Source: Verpa conica (lineage: Eukaryota > Ascomycota > Pezizomycetes > Pezizales > Morchellaceae). Taken from it: a DNA stretch of 64,000 bases. A model generated the notes under the pieces. That model saw only the letters and a program-made list of their open reading frames with translations. It ran no database searches and was not told the DNA's origin. Position 1 is the first letter of the stretch; each line of letters begins with the position of its first letter. Positions 1 to 10,853 of this stretch are shown piece after piece. The position numbers and the translations under genes are program-made. The DNA is taken from positions 434,001 to 498,000 of the forward strand of contig JAUFSD010000007.1 in NCBI GenBank assembly GCA_033030425.1. The letters run 5' to 3'.

Positions 1-482
1 TTGTGCAGGGTGCCGAGGAGATTGTCCCCTACCACGCCGGCATGCCGATGTTCAAGCGGAATCCCACCACAGAGGAACTTGCAGCAGAAAAAAGAGAAGA
101 AAACGATGCGCCTGAGAATGTCCTTGGGAAACTATTTTGGAGTGACAATCTCCAAACTCCTACCGAAGAGGAGGAAAATATGTTTGAAGATCCCGGAATA
201 AACGATAAGAGGTTCCAACGCTGGCTCAAGAAGCTGGAAGACTATGGTCTACCATCACCCCAGACAAGTTTCGTAAGTGCCCATCAGATGGGGACTTGTA
301 GGATGGGGAGTGATGAAGCTGTATCTGTTGTTGATGCACAGGGGAAGGTATGGGGGACGGAGGGGTTGTACGTAGCGGATGCGAGTGTGTTTCCGAGTGC
401 GAGTGGAGTAAATCCGATGATTAGTGTTATGGCCATAGCGCACCATATTGCGGGGGGGATTGTGAAGGATATGAGTAGATGA
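1..482 (+). CDS. GMC oxidoreductase, long-chain alcohol oxidase type (3' end only)
   Basis: The gene enters from the left edge in the frame whose first whole codon is at 3, and stops with TGA at 480-482; about 159 C-terminal residues are visible. The tail carries SAHQMGTCRMGS followed by VVDAQGKVWGTEGLYVADAS and SGVNPMISVMAIAHHIA. This is the C-terminal block of GMC flavoenzymes, with the conserved active-site His (in HQMGT) and Asn (in GVNPM) both present. The exact wording is closest to the fungal long-chain fatty alcohol oxidase (FAO) branch, which oxidises fatty alcohols to aldehydes with FAD and O2 in microsomes or peroxisomes; that assignment rests on family memory. The FAD-binding N-terminus lies outside the window, so integrity cannot be judged. 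Other GMC enzymes (choline or glucose oxidase type) are less likely. Confidence 0.85.
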   Translation, partial: VQGAEEIVPYHAGMPMFKRNPTTEELAAEKREENDAPENVLGKLFWSDNLQTPTEEEENMFEDPGINDKRFQRWLKKLEDYGLPSPQTSFVSAHQMGTCRMGSDEAVSVVDAQGKVWGTEGLYVADASVFPSASGVNPMISVMAIAHHIAGGIVKDMSR

Positions 483-1835
483 TGGGTGGGTGGTTAATAT
501 TAGTATGAGGTGGATAATTTTTGTAGCTTGAGGATGAGCTGGATAGTCCTTTTATCACACTTGTTTTTTATTGCAGTTCACGAGTACCATTGATATTTAG
601 ATACCCTTGAATCTATTCAAAAGAGATGTAGACTACAAATATATTGCCCATTTAGGAGGACCCAACCCCCCGAGCGCTCCTACGCTACAGCCTCTATATA
701 CGTGCACTTCAAACCTCCAAACCCATCGGAGGACTTAGAGAAGAAATGGGGTAGAGTTTGAAGAACGTCAGAGTTTTTTTTTCTGTAATTCTTTTTTAGT
801 TACTTTTGTTTGGTATGTTGAGCCTATGAGTTTGTTACGGCTTTTATGGGTTATGATCAAATTAGCAACCTACCCGTGTAACTAATTAATAAGAAGGGGG
901 GATCTAAAAAAATCATGACTACTAGCGGATTTAAAAAAGTATCAAGCCGAATGGTTAGGATTTCAGGTTCCGACCCGCTCGAAACTTTCCAAGTTCGCGA
1001 GTAGTTATGAAACGAGTGATACATCATGAATAATTTCTAGTACAGAAGGATACTAAATAATCTAAATTAACCGACGTGACACAACCCGGTGGTAATCAAG
1101 GACCAAAGAATAATAGTCTAGATTGAATAAGTCTAGTCAAGTTGATCTTAACCTCGAGGTATAATAACTATAGTACTAATATCAGATTGGCTCGTCATGG
1201 AAATACTATTGTGGGAGGGAAAAAAATATCTAGTCGCTCACATAGCAACCGAGTCTATTTTGATGTGATATCTTACTCTACAGCGGTAAATTGATTAAGG
1301 TAGGTAGATGGTACATTATTAATGTATTCCTTTATTTGAACTTTCTGTTCCTTATCTATTGTGGTTGTGTACTAGTGATACTAATTTCAGGCCTTTGGTT
1401 ACATACCTATACGTATTATATTAGCGGGATTTATAACTCCAATTCGTTATATTTATTTTCCATTGACAGCCGAGAAAATAGAGCCGAAATTTCCAATGTA
1501 GTGGACATTAATGTATTGAAGGCGTAAAATGATCTAATTAACGGCACTTTGGCTATTGATTCAAACCCCCCACTCTCCACCCCACATGCTCCCTGTACCG
1601 GCCTAGCCTCTTTTCTATACAAATCTTAAAACCAGTAACCATAAACAGAACCTACAGCGGCAGATATATGAGCGATCCTCGGTACCTGCAATAGCTGGTG
1701 AGGGATAGGAAAGAGCCTAGTTGGCGACTCATCGTTCCAATTCTCCGATCTTTCAGTACGCATTACCGACTTAGTTCTAGCCGGAAATCCACACATTTCA
1801 CAGCTTTGACTCAAACCTTAGATTGACAGCATATA

Positions 1836-1979
1836 TACTTGTCCTCCCAGGGGAAAAAACCTGAAAACAGGGCGGGGAGGTCACGATTTGTATGGTAAAA
1901 ATATCTGTGCACGACGCCACACCATACAAAATAGACCCCTCCCCCTGTTTTTCTGGTTCTTTCCCTGGGGGTACAAGTA
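1836..1979. mobile_element. Foldback MITE-like element, about 142 bp
   Basis: Positions 1836-1898 and the reverse complement of 1917-1979 match along about 58 bp with a few mismatches (shared blocks ACTTGT, CCCAGGG, ACAGGG, TTTGTATGGT). They are separated by a loop of about 20 bp, so nearly the whole element folds on itself. The ends read TACTTGT...ACAAGTA, compatible with a TA target duplication as made by Tc1/mariner-type transposases. It has no coding capacity, so it would be non-autonomous. The terminal repeats and palindrome are seen directly; the superfamily is inferred. Confidence 0.7.
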
Positions 1980-3146
1980 CTTGAGAATTAACTAGAGTAA
2001 TTAAAAATACAACAAAAACCTGTTGTGGTACGTACAGGTCTCAGATGGCGCAAAGTAACTCAATTTTTTTGAAAAAATGGCTAACCTTCCCTTATTTCCT
2101 TCAAGCTTTTAAGTTTTCTTTTTTAAAAAATTATAAGACCTGATTGCCTGTGCCTACTATCAACCAGTTCTTACAGGAAGAGTTGTATAGTCAATATAAA
2201 GCCCCCCCCCTCCATGAAGTAAGTCTTAGATAGCGGGATAAGAGTCTATAAGGTTAGCCAGTCGCGGGTATCTCAAACATAAAAGTTCGGTTATATATGT
2301 ACATGTATGTATGTGGGGCGTATGGGAGCAATGTACGCTAGCTACGTAGCGGATTACCTTATCGTAACAAACATAAAAGAGCCGAGACCTTTTGGCTAGG
2401 AGTGGATAGCAAGGATAGGTTGTGCTTTTGACTGAGAAATTATGGGGAAAAATCTATATATTTTTTTTATTTTTATTTTTTTTTAGGATTATATCATATT
2501 CCCAACCCTCGTGTTATCAATGGTACCTTTCATCCTTGAGCGTAATCCTTAAAATGGTATGTATATCCCATCCGGCCTAGCCACAGCACACTAAATAGGC
2601 CCCGGATGTTGTATTGTGATAGATTATATAGTACTTGCTGGCTGTTATGCCGATCACTTTCCCGTGATTCGTACAATGAGTTATGTACAACATATACTAC
2701 ATAACCTAGTTAGTCGGTACCTTAAGATTACGGTGGCAATTGAATTACCAAATGAACTAAAAACTGTATTAAAATACCAGGATGGATGCTTTGTCATATG
2801 GTATAGATTTCCTTTGCTATTGGAGAGATATTGGCCGTAATATAACCTGGTAAATAGCTGCAAGGACCAAGTATTCGGGTATCTGACATATCAGCAAGTA
2901 TGTGTATGTCAAACGCGAAACCTTGTTAGTTCAGATGCTCAGGACATAAAGTCTAGGTTAGTGTGGGGTTGTGTAGGGCCGGGGATCGAGACACGGTTGA
3001 CGGAGGAACGTTCAGAAATTAAGCGCACTCAACCAAACTGAACATTATTTCCTTTTTTCTTTTACCTCGACCCGACAGAATATTCCTAGGCAGCCAGAAC
3101 GTGGCAGTTGTTGGTTGATTTGTTTTCTTTGAGACTTTATTCAATT

Positions 3147-3224
3147 AGGTCGGCCATCTGGTGCGAATACCATAGCTCTAGCTAGGGCTGCATGTACTAT
3201 TCATTCATTCAGGCCGGTCATCTG
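3147..3224 (+). mobile_element. Short retroposed insert, copy 1 (50 bp plus flanking repeats)
   Basis: AGGTCGGCCATCTG (3147-3160) and AGGCCGGTCATCTG (3211-3224) are 14-bp direct repeats with two C/T differences. They bracket a 50-bp insert that starts GTGCGAATACCATAGC and ends CATGTACTATTCATTCATTC. The insert shares its 3' part, including ATTC repeats, with inserts at 8916, 9749, 22590 and 46123. The architecture (copy-specific target duplication plus simple-repeat tail) is that of target-primed reverse transcription. Confidence 0.6.
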
Positions 3225-3277
3225 AGGGATTAATTATCAAGTAATACCACTTTCTGCGTGATACTAATCTAAAAAGG

Positions 3278-3682
3278 GGGAAACGTTCAGAATACTTTGT
3301 CTGTAATAGGTTTGTATGCCGTATACCACATTATCCATGCTGAGTCTGTGCCCACCCAAGAAACTCTGTTTAAGACAACAATCACAACAGAGTAGCTAGG
3401 TACTGTCACCCTTTAGCCCTTTGAAATTCCAGTCACAGATTCACACACTGGGCTGGTAAAAACATGGTGGGAACTTCAAAGGAATAGTCTGGGTTTCTCT
3501 AAAATACTGGTACAAAGCTAATCATAAAGTATGGTGGGCGCTTTTCAAAAAAATAGTGAATTTGTGATTGTGGTGGGTGGGTAAAAGGTGGTACCAACAC
3601 TTTTAAGTTAGTCACAGACAGTGCGCATATAGGGAAGATGGTATACGGCATATATACAAAATGGTATACTGAACGTTTACTC
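3278..3682. mobile_element. TIR element, about 405 bp
   Basis: AAACGTTCAGAATAC near 3281 is mirrored by GTATACTGAACGTTT ending near 3678. A second block, TATGCCGTATACCA, is also inverted at both ends, and internal blocks (ACAATCACAA, CCCACC) are inverted too. The 12-mer AATCTAAAAAGG stands on both sides (3266-3277 and 3683-3694) and may be a target-site duplication, which would be long for a DNA transposon. There is no ORF. It is probably a decayed non-autonomous element. Confidence 0.55.
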
Positions 3683-4165
3683 AATCTAAAAAGGATACCT
3701 CTTAATCATTGACCTTGCGACCGGCGACCGGCGAGGACTCTTCGGTTAGCGTATATCCCATTTTAGGAAGTGATCGTTGAATTCCCTGCCAAATTAAATA
3801 TACGACGAATTCTGCAGAAAATGAACCTCAACAAAACTGAATTTTTAGGTTATTTTAATTATCTCAAGGACTCTCTTGACTGGCATAAAACTTTGGTGCC
3901 TGAGCTTGCAATCATTTATTAGTTTCTTGATTTTTGGTGGAATTCGCCACACCCCCGGGTTCGTCATACCCCCGGCCAGGCCCTCCTCTACTTCCTAGGG
4001 CCCAGCCCGGCCTATAACCCTTGCATGAAATCTTAGGATATAGTTAAATATGACTATCAACTTTTACTACCCAAGTTTTTTGCCATTCACTAGCTAACTG
4101 TATTTGACGCCGAGAAAAATAAACAAAATGTACCCGATCTTACGATACAGAAGTAGTTGAAGAAA

Positions 4166-4238
4166 GGTTTCGAACGCAGGTAACCCCCCAGACACTGCGT
4201 TTGATCACTATAATAAACTATCGCTCTAGCAATTTCGC
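4166..4238 (-). repeat. tRNA-like stretch with A- and B-box resemblance (SINE head or tRNA relic)
   Basis: Read on the minus strand, GCTAGAGCGATAG resembles a Pol III A box. About 45 nt later GCGTTCGAAACC resembles a B box (GGTTCGANNCC) and follows GGTTACCTGC. The acceptor and T stems do not pair properly, so this is not a functional tRNA. It may be a tRNA relic or the 5' head of a tRNA-derived SINE. Low certainty. Confidence 0.3.
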
Positions 4239-4418
4239 CCTATATATAATAGCGAAAGGAGATACCCAACCCAAACTAAACATGAAATAAAAAGGAATAA
4301 CTTCCGATACAAGAATTCTCAGAGCTACATACATGACATGACCATATGAACACAAAGCAAAGATTCCAAGAGCAGAAAAACGAAAGTATTGCACAAGCTC
4401 TACAGCAGTTCACACTAA

Positions 4419-5351
4419 TCACAGCATCTCCAAACCCGGGATATACTCATTTCTGCCTCCCACCTTCATGTGGGTTCTCCGGTGAGACCGAAGGTTATCG
4501 GTCCGCGAGAAACGTTTACCACATCTTGGTGCACTACACTTGTAAGGCCTTTCATTAGTGTGGGTCCGTTCGTGTCGTCTAAGGTGCTCTTGACGCTTGA
4601 ATCGACGGAGGCAACCTTTTACTGAACATCCATGGGGCTTATTCGCGTTAGAGACGACTAGCACTACATCTGGGGGTGTTTCTTGCTCCGGAGATGCCTC
4701 TAGTACGCGGCGGTGGGGGGCGCGGCGGGGGCGTGGCGGTTCCGAGGTTGACAAAGTAAGTTTATTAGGTCGTAGTTGTGGTAGACTATAGTTATAGCTC
4801 AGTTCTGGTGAGGGTGATGAGTGGTGTGAATTGTCACTTGACATATCGTAGTCCTCTTCGTATCCATCTCTTGTACACTGCAGGGCAGTCATCGCAGCGG
4901 CCCCGGGACTAGTTTCGGGCCCCCAGAAGAAAGATTGTGAGTAGTCCATAAACGGATCTATTGAGCCTTGACATCGAATAGTGGATGACTGGTTACATTG
5001 CGGTTGGGGGTTAGGAAGCGCTTGGATTATATTCTCAATTTGATGTGGCTGGAGAAGGTCCTCCTGAGAATTGATCGATAGTAGGCCTGGGGCGATCGAT
5101 GGCGCGCAGTGGAGTTTCGACCCTTGAAACCTCATCGCAAGGTCTCCAAATGAGCTCTCGTCAAGTTCTGCTAGTGAGCTGCAACCTTCTGACTTTGGTG
5201 TTTGAGGACTAGTAGGTGAACTAGGGTTGGTGATACAGGAAATACCTGAAGACGCCGAAAATCTACGGTGACTGGGAGAGCTTGTGAATAGATTTTCATC
5301 TATTTGGCTTAACGGCCCCATAGTAGATAGTATATTATCGTATAATTGCAC
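4419..5351 (-). CDS. BrlA-like C2H2 zinc-finger transcription factor
   Basis: A single-exon 310-residue protein, predicted nuclear. Residues 1-230 are low-complexity, rich in Ser and Pro, with acidic patches around EEDYDMSSD. Two adjacent C2H2 fingers sit at the C-terminus (about 240-264 and 270-294): [19 protein letters not shown] and [19 protein letters not shown], then MKVGGRN. The pattern [10 protein letters not shown], then CG-FSR-DNL, then GGRN matches the DNA-binding region of BrlA, the central regulator of conidiation in Aspergillus and relatives. Here the protein ends nine residues after GGRN, whereas I recall a longer tail in Aspergillus BrlA. The N-terminus shows no clear similarity, so another two-finger developmental factor remains possible. 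A TATA-like box lies about 675 bp upstream, implying a long leader. Confidence 0.8.
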   Translation of the reverse strand: MQLYDNILSTMGPLSQIDENLFTSSPSHRRFSASSGISCITNPSSPTSPQTPKSEGCSSLAELDESSFGDLAMRFQGSKLHCAPSIAPGLLSINSQEDLLQPHQIENIIQALPNPQPQCNQSSTIRCQGSIDPFMDYSQSFFWGPETSPGAAAMTALQCTRDGYEEDYDMSSDNSHHSSPSPELSYNYSLPQLRPNKLTLSTSEPPRPRRAPHRRVLEASPEQETPPDVVLVVSNANKPHGCSVKGCLRRFKRQEHLRRHERTHTNERPYKCSAPRCGKRFSRTDNLRSHRRTHMKVGGRNEYIPGLEML

Positions 5352-6025
5352 TATTTCGGAGAAAGGTCAGCTTAAAGAGCTCCTATAAATATACCGGTCT
5401 AGAAATATTAGAAGCTCAATACCTCAATTAAGAGGGTAATAGGGTATCAGGGGGTAGATCATATAACTAGGCTATAAAAACACAAAAGACAGATGACAAG
5501 TAAAAAAACCATCGACAAAATACAGTGGCAAATACGAACCCCCCCCCTCCCAAAGGAAACATGCTAAAGCCTAGCTAGGTAATAATAGAATATAAAGTAT
5601 TTGAGAGAAAGATACGTAAGAGTGCATATTAAGCTCAGTCTTCTCGCGAAATAACGTGTAAAATCGATCAGTGATGTTGCGACAGTAGCCGACTTACTTT
5701 TGATATTGTATTGAATGTTGATGGAAGAAGTAAATCCGGGGCCGGAGATAATGGAAAAGAGAAATGTATAAGATGCTAATAGAGGCGGTAGAAGGATCGA
5801 GGGCTAGAGGCCGGTCTATGTAACTAAGAGAAGACCAGATGACAATAGCTCGATATTGAGAGCGGTGCGCAGCTTTGTACTTTCCGCAAGGTCTTGATCG
5901 TAATGGGTAGGCTTCCTTAGATGGGGTAAGCCGGAAGTATACTGAGTCGTGTGAATATGTTGTGTTTTTGTGCTGCGTAATATCAAGACTATTTGTCGGA
6001 TGAGCTGCTTGCGAACAAGTCCCAC
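5352..6025 (-). promoter_or_regulatory. Long 5' leader of the BrlA-like gene with upstream ORFs
   Basis: Between the TATA-like box and the start codon there are about 670 nt, with several ATGs on the minus strand. The longest clean upstream ORF noticed is 5467-5562: 31 codons starting MFPLGGGGFVFATVF and ending with TAG. It contains a run of nine G. Two shorter ones (17 and 12 codons) follow. Aspergillus brlA beta carries a translation-controlling micro-ORF, so the arrangement is suggestive, but the transcript is inferred. Confidence 0.35.
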
Positions 6026-6036
6026 TTATATATAGC
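6026..6036 (-). promoter_or_regulatory. TATA-box-like element upstream of the BrlA-like gene
   Basis: The minus strand reads CTATATATAAG, a good TATA match facing the gene at 4419-5351. No other gene is close enough for it to serve. Assignment is by position only. Confidence 0.4.
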
Positions 6037-8903
6037 CAAATGAGAGCTCATAATATCATAAAAGGAGGCTGATATGTGACTTCACCGAGACAAGGCTCGT
6101 GATGTGATCGGGGGGCGACTAGACTGGCGAATCCTTTTGACTTAGTGCGCCAGCTTTTGATCTACTTTATGATAAATATTCTCTATAAAGTTATCCTGTT
6201 AGAAAAATTAGAATGGTATTGTGGCTGGAAGATCCTAATAAGTCTTTGCTGATCCTAATCGTAAACAAACTGCAAGGGCTAAAAGGACATCCAGCAGCTT
6301 TTCAACAATCCTACGGACGCGTAGTCTGGGAAATAGGTGCTTTCTTGGGCGAACGGGCACGTGCAACTTGCAGTATGTAGAGACTTTGGACCGTGCATAG
6401 TTGCAATGCCGGCTGCATATCCGGGTATGGAAGATGAGAAATAATCCACTAGGCTGGTGATCTGAATCTGAGAATCCTATGATAAACACCGGTGGCAGAA
6501 GATATCAAGAGAATCTGTTTTTGCCTCCGTGTTTTTTGGGAATGGTATTTTTCTTTAATACCATGTTCTAGCCTGATCTAAGCATAACTCTAACTTGAGC
6601 CATTGCAGAAAATTACCTATATGATCGAGATTAAACACCTGGGTAGTAGATCTACATCCCAATTTATTCCACATAGCGGTGATCGTGATCCCAGAAAGCT
6701 TCAAAATCTTGTTGGCCTAGATACCTCATGAACCGTTTGTCACCCGCGCTAAAAGAAAATTGATGATTGCGTCTGGCTCTCAAAATCAGTATGATCGCGC
6801 AGGATCTATCAATACTAATGAACTACCGGAGATCCACTAATCCGGCATCTATCATGATACGGCAGCTGTACCGACCAGCAGATGAGACAAGCGTTGATAT
6901 GCAGCCTAACCAAAAACAATACTCCTAAACGGCGTGCGGGAAAAGAAAACATAAGGCGACGGATAGCGACTGAATCCGCGTTTTAACTGGAAGGTCACCA
7001 GGTCCACAGAAAACCTGATTGATGAAGCAGTCAAAGAAGGAAAGCAGGTCTCGCTTTTCGGGGAATGATATGACTCAAAGCTAATCGGAATACTAGATTT
7101 CCCACGCACATTGATCGTTACACCTGCTACTAGCTAGAGCCAGAGCGGTGCGTGCGAAATAAAGGGTCCATATAGCCCCCATGCTACTAAAACCAAACGA
7201 GACCACAGAGATATCACATTTTAAAGTAAATAGACACCGATCTTTACTCGAAAAGTACTAGAAATAAGTACATCAAATGTTTAGTCACAAATTACACTCT
7301 TAGCTATCGAATCGCATAGTGCGATCGATAGGAATAAATTCCAGTTAGGTTTATTATAGGTCCGTACGTCTAGTATTGAATATGGTATGTACGTATAGAC
7401 AACTGTAGATCGAAGCTCTGTTATCTATCAGAATACTGCTGGGACTCAAATATTACTGGATATTAGGAGCATTATAAAGAAGTTTTCTAACCAAATTCTG
7501 GAGCGACCTTACAAAATACATATAGCCCAATAAGGCTGATCCAAAGGACTGTCTGCTAAGCACAATCTTATAGATAATCTGGACTATATGTATATACTTC
7601 TTTAATATAATACAAGTTATATTTGTGATAGAGTTAGACCGATCTAGCTAGCCGAGATACTTTAGAAATTTACTGTACATGTGCTAGCCACGACCGCTAG
7701 CTAGTCCATTATAATGGACCACCGATAGAAAGGATTTTTACATATTCATAAAGATCATATACCACTTATACCGTAAATCATGCGACATGTTAATTGACTA
7801 ATAGCCCTCAACCATGAGGCATAGAATCGGCCCCACCCCCCCAACGTACGATCAAGTACGTCTCCGAAGCCGTTTTTATATCCTAGGTCCGGAGAGAGTC
7901 TGGCGAAGATCCCTCAATGATAAAGCTTATTTTACCCTGACGTAAGATAGTTACCGCGTAAGCATGATCAATCGAAACCCCCCTAGGCTGGGGAGTGAAC
8001 TATGGAGAGGTAACTTCATTCCGTAAAGGTGTGGGGAATCTGGAATGTTTGAACACCCCTTGCATTTTCCACATGAGCAATTTAGAAGGCGTCTCATTTA
8101 GATTCCATTGGAAACTTGTCCCCAGAGTCCGATTACCACTTGCTATGGCGGAACTGTACTTGCTCATAAATTAACGCAAGAAATAGATGATAGGATAGAA
8201 GCGGGTTGGGGAAGCATGCTACTAGATTACCTATTTTGACATATAACCGTGCTAATACCTGAGCTCTCCAAAGCTATATTGAGTGATCATGGGAATATAC
8301 ATTGCCGGTATAATCTCCGGGACATAGTATCAGGCCTAGGACCCTGAATTTACCACCAAAACCTCCCCTATTTCTCACGTATAAACAATGATAATATACT
8401 GACCCACTAACCATTCTTCCGGGATACGGAACTAAGTTACTGCGTCCAGCGCGATGTATCTGTCACGTTTAAAGTTGTCAGCACATACCCGAGAGGTAAA
8501 GCAGATCATATTACTTTTCGATTTCTATATGCCACCCCTTGAAATGTGCTCATCAATCTTAATCGACTCCAGAACTAGCTTTTAAGAATATTATATTAGT
8601 AGTATGGCTAGATAGCTAGAAATATGGCCATGCTACACCTAAAGTGATAGATAAAAGTTTATTGAGATCAAGAGCATTCCAGTTGAATATGTTTTACGTA
8701 CGTAATTACAAAGTAGCTTTACATACTGCTGCTATACATGCAACTTTTCCTGCCCCAATATTACGGAAACCCCTTGCTCTTTGATTAATTACTCCTGCAG
8801 ATATTTCACAATACATATCATTACAGTTGAGGCCAATCCTTTGAATATCTAATCCATTATATATACAACGTATCAATCATCGTGTAAATTCAAAGGCTCA
8901 AAG

Positions 8904-8975
8904 ACGTAACCAAAAGTGCCATAGCCCAAGGGCTCCATGTATTTATGATTAATTCATTCACACGTAATCACAAAA
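8904..8975 (+). mobile_element. Short retroposed insert, copy 2 (46 bp)
   Basis: The insert at 8916-8961 begins GTGCCATAGCCCAAGGGCT and continues CCATGTATTTATGATTAATT then CATTC. Flanks ACGTAACCAAAA (8904-8915) and ACGTAATCACAAAA (8962-8975) look like a diverged target duplication. Its 5' end starts with GTGC, as does copy 1. The motif ATATCACTCG follows at 8975. Confidence 0.5.
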
Positions 8976-9733
8976 TATCACTCGTTAAATACGTTCTATC
9001 CTAGAGTCCAAAAGAAAAATCACAGGCCCTATACCTACTTGTTTTTATTTTCGGGTTCAAGCATCTAACAATAAATTTACACGTCCAAAGGCGAAAGTGA
9101 CAAAGACAGCTCACCTAATCCGACCACAGGTACCAAAGTCAAATTATAAGGCCAGTAATAGCCTAAGTAGCAAATTAAAGGTATTACTGCATAATTAGTG
9201 CGCCATGCAACAGAGTTCCCGCCAAAGGTTAGAAATCCCGACGTACCTATCTCCGACATTTATGCACCTTGCCTCCTGCCTCCTGCCCCCATCAACGGCC
9301 CAGTAATAAAGCCCGCAGTCAGTATTACTTTAAGTAAATCTATCTTATGCTTAAGTAGATCAAAGATATTCATCTAGTATATAGATATAATAGCTGGCGT
9401 AAGCTTATTAGTAGGGAAGATTATATACATGCTCCACCGGCACCAGGTTAGCTCTACACTAAACATATAGCATATTAACCAAACTACTTTCTATTGTTCA
9501 CATTAAGAGGTCTATAGTTAGCTCATAACTCGATCTTTAAGGTAACGACTGAAATTTTCTTGTAAATATCACCACATCTTATTAAAATTAGATGGTTTAT
9601 AGTATATAAGTGACCAACCTAGGTATCCCCCGAGCTCGAGGCCACCAATTATCACTAACTTTGGATGAAATTACATCCTATATAGATTATCCCATGCACT
9701 AATTTAAGTTTTTGTTTTCTATACCCGTGTATT

Positions 9734-9789
9734 ACACGGGTGTTTTAGTATTTATGACTAATTCATTCATTCCCACACGGGTGTTTTAG
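9734..9789 (+). mobile_element. Short retroposed insert, copy 3 (26 bp) with perfect 15-bp duplication
   Basis: ACACGGGTGTTTTAG occurs at 9734-9748 and again at 9775-9789. Between them lie 26 bp, TATTTATGACTAATTC then ATTCATTCCC, the shared 3' sequence of the insert family. The left repeat overlaps the palindrome ACCCGTGTA-T-TACACGGGT at 9723-9741. TATCACTCGA follows at 9811. Confidence 0.65.
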
Positions 9790-10853
9790 CAAGAACTCTT
9801 GGTCACAGAATATCACTCGATAATAAACAAACTAGCTTGATGCCAAGTATGCCATCAGCCCAAGATAGATATGAGGTAGCTTAATTCAGAGAAAGCTTAA
9901 TTTTATTAATTAAAATGTCAAGATAACATAGCAACTAAAATCACCTAGAATAAGATGGCAAGGTTCATATAAGAAAAAAACAATACTTTGCATATATGCA
10001 GCAGTTACTTTTGCCACAACTGTAGTCCCCAGAGTTAGAGGCAAGCCTCTTATCCCTGTTTCAAGTATCTATCCTACCGTTTTACCTTAAATCCCTAAGA
10101 TTCACCGACAATTTCACTACCATCAAATTGACTAACAGCGCATATGAGTGATTTTAAGGTTATAAGATCTGCCAGTTATATCGCTGCAGGCTACCGACAG
10201 AGGATACTCTAAATCTTAACTTCTATCTATAGCTAACTCACCGTCTCAATTTTATGCGTGTGAAAATAGTGGAGTGAACTTGCTACCGGATTTCTTGTTA
10301 ACCCTTTGACCGAGGTAATTCCTACTTAACTCCAGAATCTAATTATATGTCTAGACCCCAACACCCAGTAAAGTGTGAATACCCTAAATCGTCCTATGAA
10401 GTATACGCCTAAACAAAACCGACTATAGCTTGTTGAATCCCATGCACTCCGGTAAAAAAAAACCATGAGAAAAAAGTTTACAAAGAAAAAGTGTCGATAG
10501 ACAAATCCATGGCCCAGTATAAGGAATTATAAAAAGAATCGAACAAAAATATGTAAAGAGAAATGAAGTAGGAGTTATATAACTAATCAGCCAGTAACCA
10601 ACCCGCCTTAGTCAACCATCTAGCTCAGCCCATGGGTATAGTTTCGACTCCATCAACTCTGCTTGAACTGGAGTTTCTTCCAGTACAGAGAATCATGATA
10701 GTAATGGAGGTGGGTACTGTTTCTCGCAATCGAGAATTTGAACCTCTGGCTTCTGGACTACTCGCCTAACATAAAATGCTGTCGCTAGTTTAGCGAATGA
10801 GACATGGCTATAATAACGTATTAGCGTTTAATTCCACTTGTTTAGTTTTAAGT

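Larger units (their letters stand above)
483..4165. other. AT-rich spacer without recognised genes
   Basis: Nearly 3.7 kb with only short, AT-biased reading frames that look like chance. It holds a compact foldback element (1836-1979), a short insert between 14-bp direct repeats (3147-3224) and a longer inverted-repeat element (3278-3682). Position 1013-1021 carries CGAGTGATA, the reverse complement of a motif that recurs elsewhere in the window. Poly-T tracts occur around 2460-2485. Confidence 0.6.
6041..10853. other. Gene-free AT-rich region, about 4.8 kb
   Basis: No supportable gene. Short frames near 6240-6490 and 6906-7109 and a 60-codon minus-strand ATG frame at 9077-9259 have no recognisable motifs. 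The region contains two of the short retroposed inserts (8904-8975 and 9734-9789), a perfect 19-nt palindrome at 9723-9741, and scattered TAGCTAGC motifs. It may be repeat-derived and decayed. Confidence 0.5.

Noticed and set aside
2380..2420. GCCGAGACCTTTTGGCTAGG resembling the start of U2 snRNA
   Set aside because: Only about 20 bases resemble it; the branch-recognition and Sm regions do not follow.
5816..6025. 69-codon minus-strand frame in the BrlA-like leader
   Set aside because: It begins with GTG, not ATG, so it is not a credible upstream ORF in a eukaryote.
9077..9259. 60-codon minus-strand ATG frame (MSEIGTSGFLTFGGNS)
   Set aside because: Reads plausibly but has no family features, and possible splice sites inside it do not give a better product.
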